Shown here in pieces: positions 50,547-60,687 of a DNA stretch of 64,000 bases. Origin of the DNA: Luteirhabdus pelagi (GTDB lineage Bacteria; Bacteroidota; Bacteroidia; Flavobacteriales; Flavobacteriaceae); contig NZ_JAECMS010000002.1 of NCBI RefSeq assembly GCF_016827595.1, positions 744,001 to 808,000 of the forward strand, in the 5' to 3' direction. Within the stretch, counting starts at the first letter, position 1; each line of letters begins with the position of its first letter. Under the pieces are notes generated by a model that was not told the origin of the DNA, made no database searches, and worked only from the letters and a program-made list of their open reading frames with translations. The translations under genes were made by a program, and so were the position numbers.

Positions 50547-51320
50547 TTATTGGGCGGTATAGCCACCATCGATAACCAGTTCGGAACCGGTCATAAATTT
50601 GGATTCATCAGAGGCCAGATATACAACTCCGTACCCTATATCGTCAGGTTCTCCCAAATGACCAATTGGATGTAAACTTTCCAATTGTTTTTTGCCTTCT
50701 TCTACGTCACCTTGAGCCTTGAGAAAATTCTCTACCATTGGGGTCCAGATATAAGCAGGATGGATAGAATTGATACGGATGCCATAGCCTTGTTTAGCAC
50801 AATGTAGGGCGGCAGATTTAGTGAAAATGGTAACACCGCCTTTACTTGCGTTATACGCAGGTAAATTGGGGTCACCGATAAGTCCTTCAATGGAAGAGAA
50901 GTTAATGATGGAACCACCTTCATCTGTTTTCCTCATACCTTTTATCCCATATTTGGTGCCTAAAAAAGTACCATTTAGGTTTATATCTATTAGGTTTTTC
51001 CAATCTTCAAGGGTTACATCTTCAACTGTTCCTCCGAGCCCTATTCCAGCAGAATTTGCTAAAATGTGTAATTTCCCATAAGTTTCAAGGGTAGTTTCAA
51101 TAACGTTTTTCCATTCATCTTCTTTGGCAACATCTTGTTTAATGAATATGGCCTCACCACCGTCTTCTTTTATTTGTTGAACTACTTTTTTACCACCTTC
51201 TTCGTCTATATCTGACACGACTATTTTTGCTCCTTCTCGTGCCAATAGTTTAGCACTTGATTTTCCCAAACCAGATGCTCCTCCTGTGACAATGGCAACT
51301 TTATTTTTTACTCGTTTCAT
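50547..51320 (-). CDS. SDR-family oxidoreductase
   Basis: A classical short-chain dehydrogenase of 257 residues: TGGASGLGKS cofactor loop, DIDEEG after strand 2 (NAD preference), NSAG, INFSSIEG with the catalytic serine, and YNASK with Tyr and Lys. It ends GGYTAQ. Similar proteins include cyclopentanol- or gluconate-type dehydrogenases. Substrate unknown. Confidence 0.9.
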   Translation of the reverse strand: MKRVKNKVAIVTGGASGLGKSSAKLLAREGAKIVVSDIDEEGGKKVVQQIKEDGGEAIFIKQDVAKEDEWKNVIETTLETYGKLHILANSAGIGLGGTVEDVTLEDWKNLIDINLNGTFLGTKYGIKGMRKTDEGGSIINFSSIEGLIGDPNLPAYNASKGGVTIFTKSAALHCAKQGYGIRINSIHPAYIWTPMVENFLKAQGDVEEGKKQLESLHPIGHLGEPDDIGYGVVYLASDESKFMTGSELVIDGGYTAQ

Positions 51321-51367
51321 AATTTTAAACTTTAAGATTAAACGATTAATTATTAAGGTTTTTTTGT

Positions 51368-52357
51368 TCAGGGAATCTCATTTCCTGAAACTTTTCCTTT
51401 TTCAAAACAATCCAGATTATAGATTGTAGTTTCTGCAATATTGGTCAATGCTGTTTCGGTCAAAAAGGCTTGATGACTTGTAATTAGTACATTATTGAAA
51501 GTCATTAACCGTGCAATTACATCGTCCTGTAATATATCTTCGGAATGGTCTTCAAAAAACAACCCTTCTTCCTCCTCATACACATCGATGCCGAAATAGC
51601 CAATTTTTTTAGACTTTAAGCCTTCGATAACCGCTTTGGTGTCGACCAGTCCTCCACGACTTGTATTGATAAGCATTACCCCTTGTTTCATCAATGAAAT
51701 ATGCTTTGCATCAATCAAATGTTTAGTTGAAGCTGTAAGTGGAACGTGAAGACTTATGATATCGGACTGTTTGCAAATGGTCTCGCAATCTGTGTAGCGA
51801 ACACCATATAAATTGATAAGGTTTTCATCTTCAACTATATCGTGTACAAGGATATTACAGCCAAAACCGTGTAGAATTTTAACCAATACAGCGCCTATTT
51901 TCCCTGTTCCTATTACACCTACAGTTTTTCCGTTTAAGTCGAAACCTGTAAGTCCGTTTAAAGAAAAATTTTGGTCGCGTACCCTATTGTGTGCTTTAAT
52001 TATTTTTCGGTTTAGGGCTAAGATGAGTGCCAAAGTGTGTTCTGCAATAGCATACGGTGAATATGCTGGAACACGAGCTACTTTCATATTCATTTCAGCT
52101 ACTTTTTCTAAATCAACGTGATTGAATCCTGCTGAACGTAGGGCGATATATTTAACACCAATCGCACTTAATTTTTCAAGGATATGCGCCGAGGCATCAT
52201 CACCTGTAAATAGGCTAACGGCTTCAGAGCCTGTTGCGAGAATAGCTGTTTCTTGAGTTAAACGACTCTCAAGCAGCTTTAATTGATGCTTACCATCATT
52301 CGCTTTTACGAGATACGGCTCTTCAAACTTATGCGTGCTGAATACTGTTGTTTTCAT
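51368..52357 (-). CDS. D-lactate dehydrogenase-like 2-hydroxyacid dehydrogenase
   Basis: A protein of 329 residues. Visible: LRSAGFNHVDLE (substrate region), GVIGTGKIGAVLV (NAD-binding), NTSRGGLVD with the catalytic arginine, and SHQAFLTETAL with the catalytic histidine. These match fermentative D-lactate dehydrogenase (LdhA). It reduces pyruvate to D-lactate with NADH and would regenerate NAD+ under oxygen limitation. Confidence 0.9.
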   Translation of the reverse strand: MKTTVFSTHKFEEPYLVKANDGKHQLKLLESRLTQETAILATGSEAVSLFTGDDASAHILEKLSAIGVKYIALRSAGFNHVDLEKVAEMNMKVARVPAYSPYAIAEHTLALILALNRKIIKAHNRVRDQNFSLNGLTGFDLNGKTVGVIGTGKIGAVLVKILHGFGCNILVHDIVEDENLINLYGVRYTDCETICKQSDIISLHVPLTASTKHLIDAKHISLMKQGVMLINTSRGGLVDTKAVIEGLKSKKIGYFGIDVYEEEEGLFFEDHSEDILQDDVIARLMTFNNVLITSHQAFLTETALTNIAETTIYNLDCFEKGKVSGNEIP

Positions 52358-52367
52358 TTCACTTTTT

Positions 52368-53636
52368 TTAATTTCCTAACTGTATTAAAATATATACTAA
52401 CCCTACGATGACAACAGTTCCAAAAATTAGCATCACGAGTTTCCCGGTCTTTTTAGAACCTTTGAAATAGGTAATACCAAGTTTTACAATCATATTGCTT
52501 ATGGTTGCTGTTATAATGACATTGGTGGCCAGCGTGAGTTTTTCTTCCAATGACCCAAATTTTGCCATACTAATAGTTATTGCATCCGTATCTGCCAATC
52601 CTGCAATTAGGGCTGAATAGTATAAACCGCTTTCGCCAAAAAATTGATTTCCATAAAAAACTGCAAACAGGATGACCACATAAATACCACCAAACCCAAG
52701 GGCGTTCCAAATATTGAGCGGATTACCCAGATTGATAGCTGTTTTTGTGACATCTGTATTCTTTTTGATGAATAAGAGTGCGCTTATCAAGCAGATAAGG
52801 GTAAGAATAGTAAATGGAATGACTAAATTTAAAAGTATGGCACTATTGAAAATATAGGCCAGAATCGCAAGTCTGGGAAACATAATTGCGGAAGCTATAA
52901 TGATACCCGCAGCATATTCTTTTGAAAGTTCTGGCGATTCCTTACTTCGCGAAGCATATATCCAAGCTACTGCGGTACTTGAAATCAATCCGCCTAAAAT
53001 AGCAGTGAGCAGAATACCACGTTTAGAACCTACATATTTTACAAGAAAGTAACCAATGAAATTCAGAAATGACACTATCACTATTATCGCTCCAATCTCA
53101 AAAGGGTTAAGTAATCCCTCTGGACCATAATCTTGATTTGGTAAGAAAGGCAAAATAAGAAGCGCAATAATTGAAAACTTAATAAAAGCAAAGAGCTCTT
53201 CAGAAGTAATATTCTTAATGAATGTATTAAAGGTCGTTTTCAATGATAACAGCGTAACCACGACTACTGCGGTCGCAACTGCTTCCTTATGCAAATGATT
53301 GGCAACCATAACACCCAAAATTAGCGTAGCGAACAAGGCCATATTGGTGGTAATACCAGTCATAATATGCTTTTGTACTATGGAAAGATGACTCAAAGAC
53401 AGAAACAAAAGAAATGCTGCCGCAATGATAATGACCAACCAAGGTGTATAGGTTGTGGAAAGATTTCCCAATATAAAACCAATAATGGCAACAATTGGGA
53501 AGGTTCTTATACCTGCAAAGCCTTGTTCTTCCTTCAATTTATCATATTCACGTTCCAGCCCAAGAATAAGGCCAATGCCCAGACTGATGAGCAATCCAAG
53601 GATGAAAGGGTTGATATTTTTAAAGGCCTCTGTCAT
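52368..53636 (-). CDS. MgtC/SapB-domain plus DUF4010 membrane protein
   Basis: A protein of 422 residues with about 12 membrane helices. The N-terminal part (LGLLISLGIGLILGLEREYD ... GIRTFPIVAIIGFILG) is MgtC/SapB-like, and the C-terminal half is DUF4010-like (GGLISSTAVAW, SALIAGLADTDAITISMAK). Possibly ion transport or envelope stress; no substrate known. Confidence 0.85.
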   Translation of the reverse strand: MTEAFKNINPFILGLLISLGIGLILGLEREYDKLKEEQGFAGIRTFPIVAIIGFILGNLSTTYTPWLVIIIAAAFLLFLSLSHLSIVQKHIMTGITTNMALFATLILGVMVANHLHKEAVATAVVVVTLLSLKTTFNTFIKNITSEELFAFIKFSIIALLILPFLPNQDYGPEGLLNPFEIGAIIVIVSFLNFIGYFLVKYVGSKRGILLTAILGGLISSTAVAWIYASRSKESPELSKEYAAGIIIASAIMFPRLAILAYIFNSAILLNLVIPFTILTLICLISALLFIKKNTDVTKTAINLGNPLNIWNALGFGGIYVVILFAVFYGNQFFGESGLYYSALIAGLADTDAITISMAKFGSLEEKLTLATNVIITATISNMIVKLGITYFKGSKKTGKLVMLIFGTVVIVGLVYILIQLGN

Positions 53637-53699
53637 AACTACTTTTTATTGCTTGGTAGCATTAAAATCGCTAACTGTTTGATTCATTTCGTGTTATTT

Positions 53700-56018
53700 T
53701 TAAACTTTGACCGATGTGCTTTTCTTGGACGATATCTTTGACAATGTCTTAAAACCAATTCCTTCTTTTAACTTTAAATCTGATTTAGTTTCTTTAAGAC
53801 CCACCTCCAAAGGGTAATTCTCAACAACTAAACGCGCCATTAAGTAGCACAAATTGGATTCTGCACCTTGATTTATATTAATATTATCTTCTTCGAGACC
53901 ATCATAACAAGCGCCATTAACAGGATTGTACATAATTTGTTTGAGATGGTTATTGCCTAAAAACCAACTAAATGCGGTATGAAGCTGTTTGGCGTATTTC
54001 TTTTTATGGGTAACTCTATAAAACAGGTCTAATGAAAGAATGGTATAAGCCACCTCAATGGGTTGTTCACCATGAAAGGTACGTTTGTTTCTTTTGTGAA
54101 ACCATCCGTCATTAGAAATGACTTTAATTTGCCCTTTCATAAAATATTGTGACAATAAAAAGTCAAAAGTAGTTTCGGCAACGTCCTTGTATTTTTTATT
54201 TTTTGTGATGAGCCATGCATATAAAAGTGCTTCTGGTAATATACTATTGGCATAGGTCAGGTAATCTTCAAACCATTCCCATTTTTTATCACTGGTAATA
54301 TTAAAAATGCGCAAGAGCTCTTCGGCCAATGTATCTGCTAACTGATTATATTGGGTTTTAGGCTCATTTTCTTGATAATAATAAAGTCCTTTTAATATAA
54401 AGCCAATGGCTCGTGGGGAATTAAAATCTGCTACATTTTGTATGACGTTTTTAAAACAGTTTTCTGCTTTGGCTACTAAACTTTTTGGTAGGTTTTCCGT
54501 ATCAGACAACACATAGCCAAGCGCCCAAATGGCTCTGCCATTGGAATCTTCCAGGTTCACTTGGGTATTCTGACCAGTAAATTGCTCTTCATAATCCACA
54601 TAATTATAGAACAGTCCATCTTCCTGTTGGCAAAACACAATGAAATTCATATATATTTCAATGAGCCGCAAGACTTTGTCATTTCTTTTTTGCTTATAAT
54701 ACATAAGCATTGCTATTAGCGCCCTTGCATTATCATCAAGTGTATAACCAAAAAACGTATCCGGGACACTAAAATTTGAAAATTGAAGCATCCCAAAGTC
54801 AGTGGTCATATCTTCAATATGGTCTGTTCTTATGGGTGGCAAACTAAAATCCAAAGAATCATTGTGTTGCAAATAGTCCTGAAAAATATCGGAATAGGAA
54901 ATGGCTACATTTTCCCAACTAAAAGCACGCATTTTAATGAAGGCATTTTTTCCCATTGATGTTGCTATGAACGGTTGTTCCAACAAATCGATAACAGCGT
55001 TACTAATTTCTATGGGATCTTCAAAATCATTCAATAGAATACCAGTACTGGGATCAAGACATTCTTTGGAATGGGGAATAGGTGTGGATATAACTGGGTT
55101 TCCGCAACTCATGGCGTAAGCAAAAGTACCACTAACTGCCTGGTTGGGGTCTTTAGATGAGAATAAGTAAACATCGGATAAGGATAGGTATTCCAACAGC
55201 CTGGTAAGTTCCAAATATTCGTTTATAAAAATGACATGGTCCTTAATGCCCAAGTTATCGACTATTTTTAAAAGCGTATCTCTATATGTTTCGCCTTCTC
55301 TCTTTAGTATTTCAGGATGTGTTTTGCCTAAAACCAGATAAACTGTGTTAGGGAATTTTTGGAGTATTTTTGGCAATGCACGGAGTGCTGTTTCTATATT
55401 TTTATTCTCACTTAATAAACCAAATGTGGATAGCACATTTTTATTTTGAAAGCCATATTTATTTTTAAGACGTTGTTTTTCTTTCCACAGCACAATATGG
55501 GTGCCATGGGGTATAATTGCTATTTTATTTGTATCTATTTGATAATCACTTTCTAGTATTTCTGCAGATTTGTTTGTGAGTACAATCAGTTTCTCGGAAA
55601 GATCATCCAACGCCTGCATTATTTTAGTTCTTTTTTTATCAGGATTGGGAAGAACCGTATGAAACACACAAGAGATTGGGATGTCTAACTTAAGAAGGAA
55701 AGCCACTAAATGGCTACCGTAGTCACCTCCAAACAGCCCAAACTCGTGTTGTACACAAACCATCCCAATATCGTCCCTTTCATTTAACTTACTAGCTACT
55801 TTGAAAAAGGAACTTAACTCTTGGGCATCTATTTTATATGTAACTTCTTCTGGATAACCATTAGCGTCGCAGCACTCATTTTCTAGTGCACACACCTCGA
55901 TTTGCATTGTAGTACCAAAGCCTTTTTTTAGGGATGTAATTAAATCTTGTGAAAAAGTAGCAATTCCGCACTTGCGTGGAGGATATGAGCAAACGAATAA
56001 AATTTTATGATTTTTCAT
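53700..56018 (-). CDS. Glycosyltransferase (GT4-like) fused to a glycoside-hydrolase-like helical domain
   Basis: A protein of 772 residues. Residues 1 to ~365 form a GT-B glycosyltransferase: FVCSYPPRKCGIATFSQDLI at the start, IAIIPHGTH, then SCGNPVISTPIPHSKECLD near 310 and DVYLFSSKDPNQAVSGTFAY in the donor-binding half. Residues ~370-750 form an alpha-helical (alpha/alpha-barrel-like) domain with DDNARALIAMLMYY and GWFHKRNKRTFHGEQPIEVAY. It overlaps the GH130 gene by four bases, so it likely builds or modifies a mannose-containing glycan. Confidence 0.82.
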   Translation of the reverse strand: MKNHKILFVCSYPPRKCGIATFSQDLITSLKKGFGTTMQIEVCALENECCDANGYPEEVTYKIDAQELSSFFKVASKLNERDDIGMVCVQHEFGLFGGDYGSHLVAFLLKLDIPISCVFHTVLPNPDKKRTKIMQALDDLSEKLIVLTNKSAEILESDYQIDTNKIAIIPHGTHIVLWKEKQRLKNKYGFQNKNVLSTFGLLSENKNIETALRALPKILQKFPNTVYLVLGKTHPEILKREGETYRDTLLKIVDNLGIKDHVIFINEYLELTRLLEYLSLSDVYLFSSKDPNQAVSGTFAYAMSCGNPVISTPIPHSKECLDPSTGILLNDFEDPIEISNAVIDLLEQPFIATSMGKNAFIKMRAFSWENVAISYSDIFQDYLQHNDSLDFSLPPIRTDHIEDMTTDFGMLQFSNFSVPDTFFGYTLDDNARALIAMLMYYKQKRNDKVLRLIEIYMNFIVFCQQEDGLFYNYVDYEEQFTGQNTQVNLEDSNGRAIWALGYVLSDTENLPKSLVAKAENCFKNVIQNVADFNSPRAIGFILKGLYYYQENEPKTQYNQLADTLAEELLRIFNITSDKKWEWFEDYLTYANSILPEALLYAWLITKNKKYKDVAETTFDFLLSQYFMKGQIKVISNDGWFHKRNKRTFHGEQPIEVAYTILSLDLFYRVTHKKKYAKQLHTAFSWFLGNNHLKQIMYNPVNGACYDGLEEDNININQGAESNLCYLMARLVVENYPLEVGLKETKSDLKLKEGIGFKTLSKISSKKSTSVKV

Positions 56019-57085
56019 GATATAGCTGTTTTTTTTAATTCATTTAATAATGCTTTCAGGCTTACTTTGGCTACAGCCGTATGCTTGTCGGCCGCTCCAT
56101 AATAGATATGGAGGTCGTCCCCGAACAGTGCGGTACCCGTTGGGAATACCACATGGTTTACCACGCCTTTCAGCTCCCATTCCTCTACCGGGGAAAAGAA
56201 GGGATAGGGCAATCGCCCAATTACTTTTATAGGGTCTTCAATATCCAGTAACGCAGCGGCGGCGTGATAGGTCTTTCCAACGTGGGTTTCACAAACTCCG
56301 TGGTAAATCATCAGCCAACCATCCTTTGTTTCTATGGGAGGGCATCCAGCACCGAGATAATTCACTTCAAAATCGTAGAACGGATCCATAAGGATATGAT
56401 CGTGAAGGTTCTTTATATGAACTTCCCAAAATTCTTTGGTAAGGTTTTCCCACTTTTCAAATTGTACTATTTGTATTCCTGGCCATATACGATGGAGCAT
56501 TACAAATTTACCGTTGATTTTTTTGGGGAATAAGACAATGTCCTTATCCCTCAGATACCTATATTTTTCATCTACCAATCCAATTTGTGCAAACAAGTTG
56601 TAGTAATAATAATACTTAGGATTCAATCTTTCCTGATTACAATGCTCCAAATGGTATTTATATTCATTGTAGGTAATGAACGGTGTGATTATCCCCTTTT
56701 TCTCAAAATGTTTCAGGTCTTTTGAAGTTGCCAAAGCACCCATGGCATTGATGCCGTCATAAGCTGTATAAGTTAAATAATAGATATCTTCAATTTTAAC
56801 AATACGAGCATCTTCCACACCATGTTTTTCATAATCAAAATCACGAGTTATTAACGGGCTTGATTTCCTTTCTATTAGATCTAAATGCTCATTGGTTTTG
56901 GCATATCCAATGGTGGAGTAATTGCCATCTTCCACCGCACGGTAAAAGATATGCACCTCTTCACCTTCTTGAAATATTCCAGGGTTTAAAACCCCATTGC
57001 TCTCAAATTTCAATTTAGTGGGACTGAGCAGTATCCCTTTTTTCTCTATGGGTATTCTGGTATTAATTTGATGTGTATGTTCCAT
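56015..57085 (-). CDS. GH130-family glycosidase/phosphorylase (beta-mannoside type)
   Basis: A five-bladed propeller enzyme of 356 residues, with FNPG-like VLNPGIFQEGEEVHIFYRAV, the catalytic-Asp region KHGVEDARIVKIEDIYYLTY, HRIWPGIQIV, GAGCPPIETKDGWLMIYHGV and YYGAADKHTAVA. GH130 members phosphorolyse beta-1,4- or beta-1,2-linked mannosides to mannose 1-phosphate. Coupled by overlap to the glycosyltransferase and close to a phosphomannose isomerase-type cupin, which supports mannoside cycling. Confidence 0.88.
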   Translation of the reverse strand: MEHTHQINTRIPIEKKGILLSPTKLKFESNGVLNPGIFQEGEEVHIFYRAVEDGNYSTIGYAKTNEHLDLIERKSSPLITRDFDYEKHGVEDARIVKIEDIYYLTYTAYDGINAMGALATSKDLKHFEKKGIITPFITYNEYKYHLEHCNQERLNPKYYYYYNLFAQIGLVDEKYRYLRDKDIVLFPKKINGKFVMLHRIWPGIQIVQFEKWENLTKEFWEVHIKNLHDHILMDPFYDFEVNYLGAGCPPIETKDGWLMIYHGVCETHVGKTYHAAAALLDIEDPIKVIGRLPYPFFSPVEEWELKGVVNHVVFPTGTALFGDDLHIYYGAADKHTAVAKVSLKALLNELKKTAIS

Positions 57086-57095
57086 ATTGTAATAT

Positions 57096-57446
57096 TTATT
57101 TGGGGTCTTCCCTGTTGTATTTGTCCTTTAGCCTGACAATATCGTTTTCATCAAAATTTCCAAAAGAAATTTCAAGGATACTTACCGAAGAATCAGATGT
57201 TTTTATTTGATGTACGGTTTCCTTCGGGATAAAAAATTCGTCCCCTTTCCTGCCAACTTTTATTTTGTCGCCAATTACGAAACTTCCCGTTCCATCCATT
57301 ACTCTCCAGAATTCCTCCCTGTTATGGTGAAACTGTAGGCTTAGCTCTTCGTTTGGATTGACCGTAAGTATTTTTACGGTGCTTATTTCATTATGGGTAA
57401 AGCGTTCAAAGTTTCCCCAAGGTCTTTCCTCTGTGTATGTTTTCAT
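57096..57446 (-). CDS. Phosphomannose isomerase type II C-terminal-like cupin
   Basis: A protein of 116 residues with RPWGNFERF, LSLQFHHNREEFWRVMDGTG and FFIPKETVHQI, the metal-binding cupin pattern of the isomerase part of ManA/type II PMI. The nucleotidyltransferase half is absent. It overlaps the phosphofructokinase gene by four bases. Possibly interconverts mannose 6-phosphate and fructose 6-phosphate. Confidence 0.85.
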   Translation of the reverse strand: MKTYTEERPWGNFERFTHNEISTVKILTVNPNEELSLQFHHNREEFWRVMDGTGSFVIGDKIKVGRKGDEFFIPKETVHQIKTSDSSVSILEISFGNFDENDIVRLKDKYNREDPK

Positions 57447-58432
57447 TTTTCTCGTTTTTGTTTACCAAATAGTTCTAAAAGTTCTTTCAACTCTTTATTT
57501 ACTTCATGTTGTTTGACCACTTCTTCAAAAGAAGTAAAGTGCAATTGATTGTTTAAAATCCCAACCATTACATTATTTTCACTTTGTAAAAGTGATTTTA
57601 CGGCTTCCACCCCAAGCCTAATACCCAACATCCTATCTAAAGCAGAGGGATTTCCACCTCGCTGTATGTGGCCAAGCTTTGTTATGCGTAAATCGACATT
57701 GGGATTGACTTCCTTTATTTTTGATGAAACAAGTTCGGCTCCTATTTCATCCCCTTCAGAAACCACGACAAGAAAAGCATCTTCGCTATCGTAATTTTTA
57801 ACCTTATCCAATAGATAAATGAGGTCTTTGCCGCTCTCGGGAATTAAAATGGCATCTGCTCCCGTGGCAAGTCCTGAATGAATGGCAATGTAACCCGAAT
57901 CCCTGCCCATTACTTCTACAATAAATACGCGGTTGTGAGATTCGGCTGTGTCTTTTATTTTATCAATATTTTCAATTGCTGTGTTTACTGCAGAATCAAA
58001 ACCAAGGGTATAATCAGTGCCAGAAATATCGTTGTCAATAGTCCCGGGAATCCCTATGAATGGGATATCGCATATTTCTGAAAAAGCAAGTAATCCCTTA
58101 AATGTACCATCGCCACCTATGGCAATCAGGGCGTCTATTTTGTTTGCATTTAGGGTTTGCAGGGCTTTTTTTCGACCTTCCAGTTCGAGAAAACGTTTGC
58201 TTCGTGCGGTCTTTAGAATTGTGCCACCCTTTTGGGTCAGTTTTTGTAATTCGTGTGATTTAAATTGAACCAAGTCACCGTCTATCAATCCTTCATATCC
58301 TTTTCTAAAACCACTAACTTTTATACCAGTTGCTTCAGCCGTTTTTGCAATGGCGTACAAGGCTGAATTCATCCCTGGACTATCACCTCCAGAGGTAAAT
58401 ACACCTATATGTTTAATTTTATTAGTATTCAT
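57443..58432 (-). CDS. pfkA: 6-phosphofructokinase (ATP-type)
   Basis: A protein of 329 residues with FTSGGDSPGMNSALYAI, IGGDGTFKGL (Gly rather than Asp, so ATP rather than pyrophosphate donor), GIPGTIDNDISGTDYTLG with the catalytic aspartate, and MGRDSGYIAIHSGLATGAD. It phosphorylates fructose 6-phosphate in glycolysis. Overlaps neighbours on both sides. Confidence 0.93.
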   Translation of the reverse strand: MNTNKIKHIGVFTSGGDSPGMNSALYAIAKTAEATGIKVSGFRKGYEGLIDGDLVQFKSHELQKLTQKGGTILKTARSKRFLELEGRKKALQTLNANKIDALIAIGGDGTFKGLLAFSEICDIPFIGIPGTIDNDISGTDYTLGFDSAVNTAIENIDKIKDTAESHNRVFIVEVMGRDSGYIAIHSGLATGADAILIPESGKDLIYLLDKVKNYDSEDAFLVVVSEGDEIGAELVSSKIKEVNPNVDLRITKLGHIQRGGNPSALDRMLGIRLGVEAVKSLLQSENNVMVGILNNQLHFTSFEEVVKQHEVNKELKELLELFGKQKREK

Positions 58433-59339
58433 TTAAAATTGTTTTTTGTGATTTTTTATCTGAAACAGAAAAATCTTGGATGGTCTTCCATACAAATTCT
58501 GCTTCTTTTAGAAAGAACTGATGGTCTCCCCCTGTAGAGGTAACAGTTTTTACGTTTGTAAATTCTCTTGATAAGTCTATAGCATTTTTGAGCGGTGCAG
58601 TAGTGTCCTTTGCTCCGTGAATGAAAAGCACTTTTGTGTTTCTAATCTTTCTTGCAATCCCGTATAAATCTGTTTTTAGGATTATCCTCGTAAGCGAATA
58701 ATAGTAGCTCTGCCAATGGTGTTTTTTTGCATCTTCATAAACATCATCCGTGAGGTTGTCAGGCTTGAATGCACGCGACATAAAAATGGGATGAATCATA
58801 CAGATGTATTTAGAGAATCTGCTTGTTGATATTCTGTCCACAAAGGAATGTGAGGACATAATTTTTTTAAATTCATCTGCATCCTGATAAACAGGTATTC
58901 CAATAAAAATGCCTGCTTTGAGCCAATTTGAGTGTTTTTCCAATAGGGCCATTGAAATTATAGCGCCCATAGAATGACCGGCAACTATGGTTTTTCCATC
59001 ATTGAATCCTTCTTTTTGCAAAACCAATTCTAAAGCTTTAAGTTGAACTGAAAGCGAATAATCACTTTGTGGTTTTGGCGAATCACCAAAACCCAAAAGG
59101 TCTATTAATAGCAAAGTGTGTGTTTTTGAAATGCTTTCTAAATTGCGTTTCCAATAATTCAATGACCCTGTCAAACCGTGCAGCAAAACGAGTTTGTTTT
59201 CACCCGCACCTATAATTTCATAATTTAAGAGTGTTTTGTCAGCATCATAAGCTGGGTGCTTAACAATCTTATAATGTTGGTATCCTGCTATAGCAACCAC
59301 AGGAAAAATGAAAAATATGGATATGAGTAGTAATGTCAT
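58422..59339 (-). CDS. Membrane-anchored alpha/beta hydrolase
   Basis: A protein of 305 residues with an N-terminal membrane helix (LLLISIFFIFPVVAIAGY), then the alpha/beta hydrolase fold: HGLTGSLNYW oxyanion segment, VAGHSMGAIIS with the nucleophile serine, FIHGAKDTTAPL with the acid and GGDHQFF with the histidine. Substrate unknown (ester or lipid). Start overlaps the symporter gene by four bases. Confidence 0.87.
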   Translation of the reverse strand: MTLLLISIFFIFPVVAIAGYQHYKIVKHPAYDADKTLLNYEIIGAGENKLVLLHGLTGSLNYWKRNLESISKTHTLLLIDLLGFGDSPKPQSDYSLSVQLKALELVLQKEGFNDGKTIVAGHSMGAIISMALLEKHSNWLKAGIFIGIPVYQDADEFKKIMSSHSFVDRISTSRFSKYICMIHPIFMSRAFKPDNLTDDVYEDAKKHHWQSYYYSLTRIILKTDLYGIARKIRNTKVLFIHGAKDTTAPLKNAIDLSREFTNVKTVTSTGGDHQFFLKEAEFVWKTIQDFSVSDKKSQKTILNEY

Positions 59340-60679
59340 ATTTTTAAAGTTTTATCATTAACCAATATTGGGGTTTTACCATAAAACCTATTAAAAACCA
59401 TACAAGCTGTGAGGTCACCCGTTACGTTTACAGCAGTCCTGAACATTCCCAACAATCTTTCTACACCAATAATAATGATGATGCCTTCGGCTGGAATACC
59501 GACACTTCCCAAAACAGAAGCGAGTATCACCACACCACCTCCGGGAATGGCAGGTGTGCCGATTGAAGCAGCAACGATGGTTACGATGACCACAATAATA
59601 TTGAGCAAACTCATTTCCAAGCCATAGGCTTGGGCTATGAATAGCGTAGTTATGGTTTGATAGAGTGCAGTGCCATCCATATTGACGGTTGCACCTATGG
59701 GAATAATAAAATTGCCAATGGTCTTGTCAACCTTCAATTCTTCTTCGGCTGTTTGAAGGGAAAGTGGCATCACGGCCGCAGAGCTTGTGGTTGAAAAGGC
59801 CAATAATTGAACGTCCCTTATTTTTTTTAGGAAATGCATAGGGTTTGCTTTTCCAAGAAGCACAATTAGCCCTAAATAGAAAATTACCAAAAGTAATAGA
59901 CCGAGCAGGACGACACCAACATAATAGGTGAGACCGGAAAGAGAACTTAAACCAACACTAGAGGTAAGCTGCGCCATAAGACCGAAAACAGCAATAGGCA
60001 CTAGAAGCATTGACCATTTCACTACTGTCATACAGACTTCCTGAATGGCACTTAGAAGCAGCTTTACTGGGCGCAGTAAGGCATTTTCTAGTGATAGCAC
60101 AGCTACACCAATAATGATTGTGAAAATCACGATACTCAACATTTCACCGCTTACCATTGATGCCAAGGGGTTTTCGGGAAGCAGGTTTGAGATGGCATCA
60201 GGAATTGTTTCAATTCCGAAGGAAAGCTCGGGTTCATCAGTTGAAACTGCCATAATTTCATTATGCTCTTTTAGTGATTGTTGATGAAGAAAACGACCCG
60301 GTCTAAAAATTTGGGATAGTATCGTACCTATGCTAACCGAAACTATTGTTGTGCCCAAAAAATACAGTAAAACACCACCGCCAAGTTTTTTTAGACTATC
60401 CTTATCGTTGCTTACGATTCCTGTGATGATAGAAGCCACAATCAACGGAATCATAATCATTTGAACCAGTTTCAGAAATAGTACACCAGGCAATGCCAGC
60501 CAATTCCCCGCGATATCTGCGGTTTCTTTAGAAATCCATCCATTTTGTGGGCTTAACAACAAACCAAATCCGACACCTAAAAACAAAGCAATGATTACCT
60601 TAAGCCATAAGCGACTTTCTACCAGTTTGAGAAGGTAGTGGTTAAGTGATTTTAATGATTTTATCTCAGTGTCAAACAT
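59336..60679 (-). CDS. Dicarboxylate/amino acid:cation symporter (DAACS family)
   Basis: A protein of 447 residues with eight membrane helices and two re-entrant loops. Signature motifs are SFSTTSSAAVMPLS-like FSTTSSAAVMPLSLQ, GATVNMDGTALYQ and IPGGGVVILA. The family (GltP/DctA) imports glutamate, aspartate or C4-dicarboxylates with Na+ or H+. Operon position is between metabolic genes. Confidence 0.92.
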   Translation of the reverse strand: MFDTEIKSLKSLNHYLLKLVESRLWLKVIIALFLGVGFGLLLSPQNGWISKETADIAGNWLALPGVLFLKLVQMIMIPLIVASIITGIVSNDKDSLKKLGGGVLLYFLGTTIVSVSIGTILSQIFRPGRFLHQQSLKEHNEIMAVSTDEPELSFGIETIPDAISNLLPENPLASMVSGEMLSIVIFTIIIGVAVLSLENALLRPVKLLLSAIQEVCMTVVKWSMLLVPIAVFGLMAQLTSSVGLSSLSGLTYYVGVVLLGLLLLVIFYLGLIVLLGKANPMHFLKKIRDVQLLAFSTTSSAAVMPLSLQTAEEELKVDKTIGNFIIPIGATVNMDGTALYQTITTLFIAQAYGLEMSLLNIIVVIVTIVAASIGTPAIPGGGVVILASVLGSVGIPAEGIIIIIGVERLLGMFRTAVNVTGDLTACMVFNRFYGKTPILVNDKTLKI

Positions 60680-60687
60680 TCTGTTGA

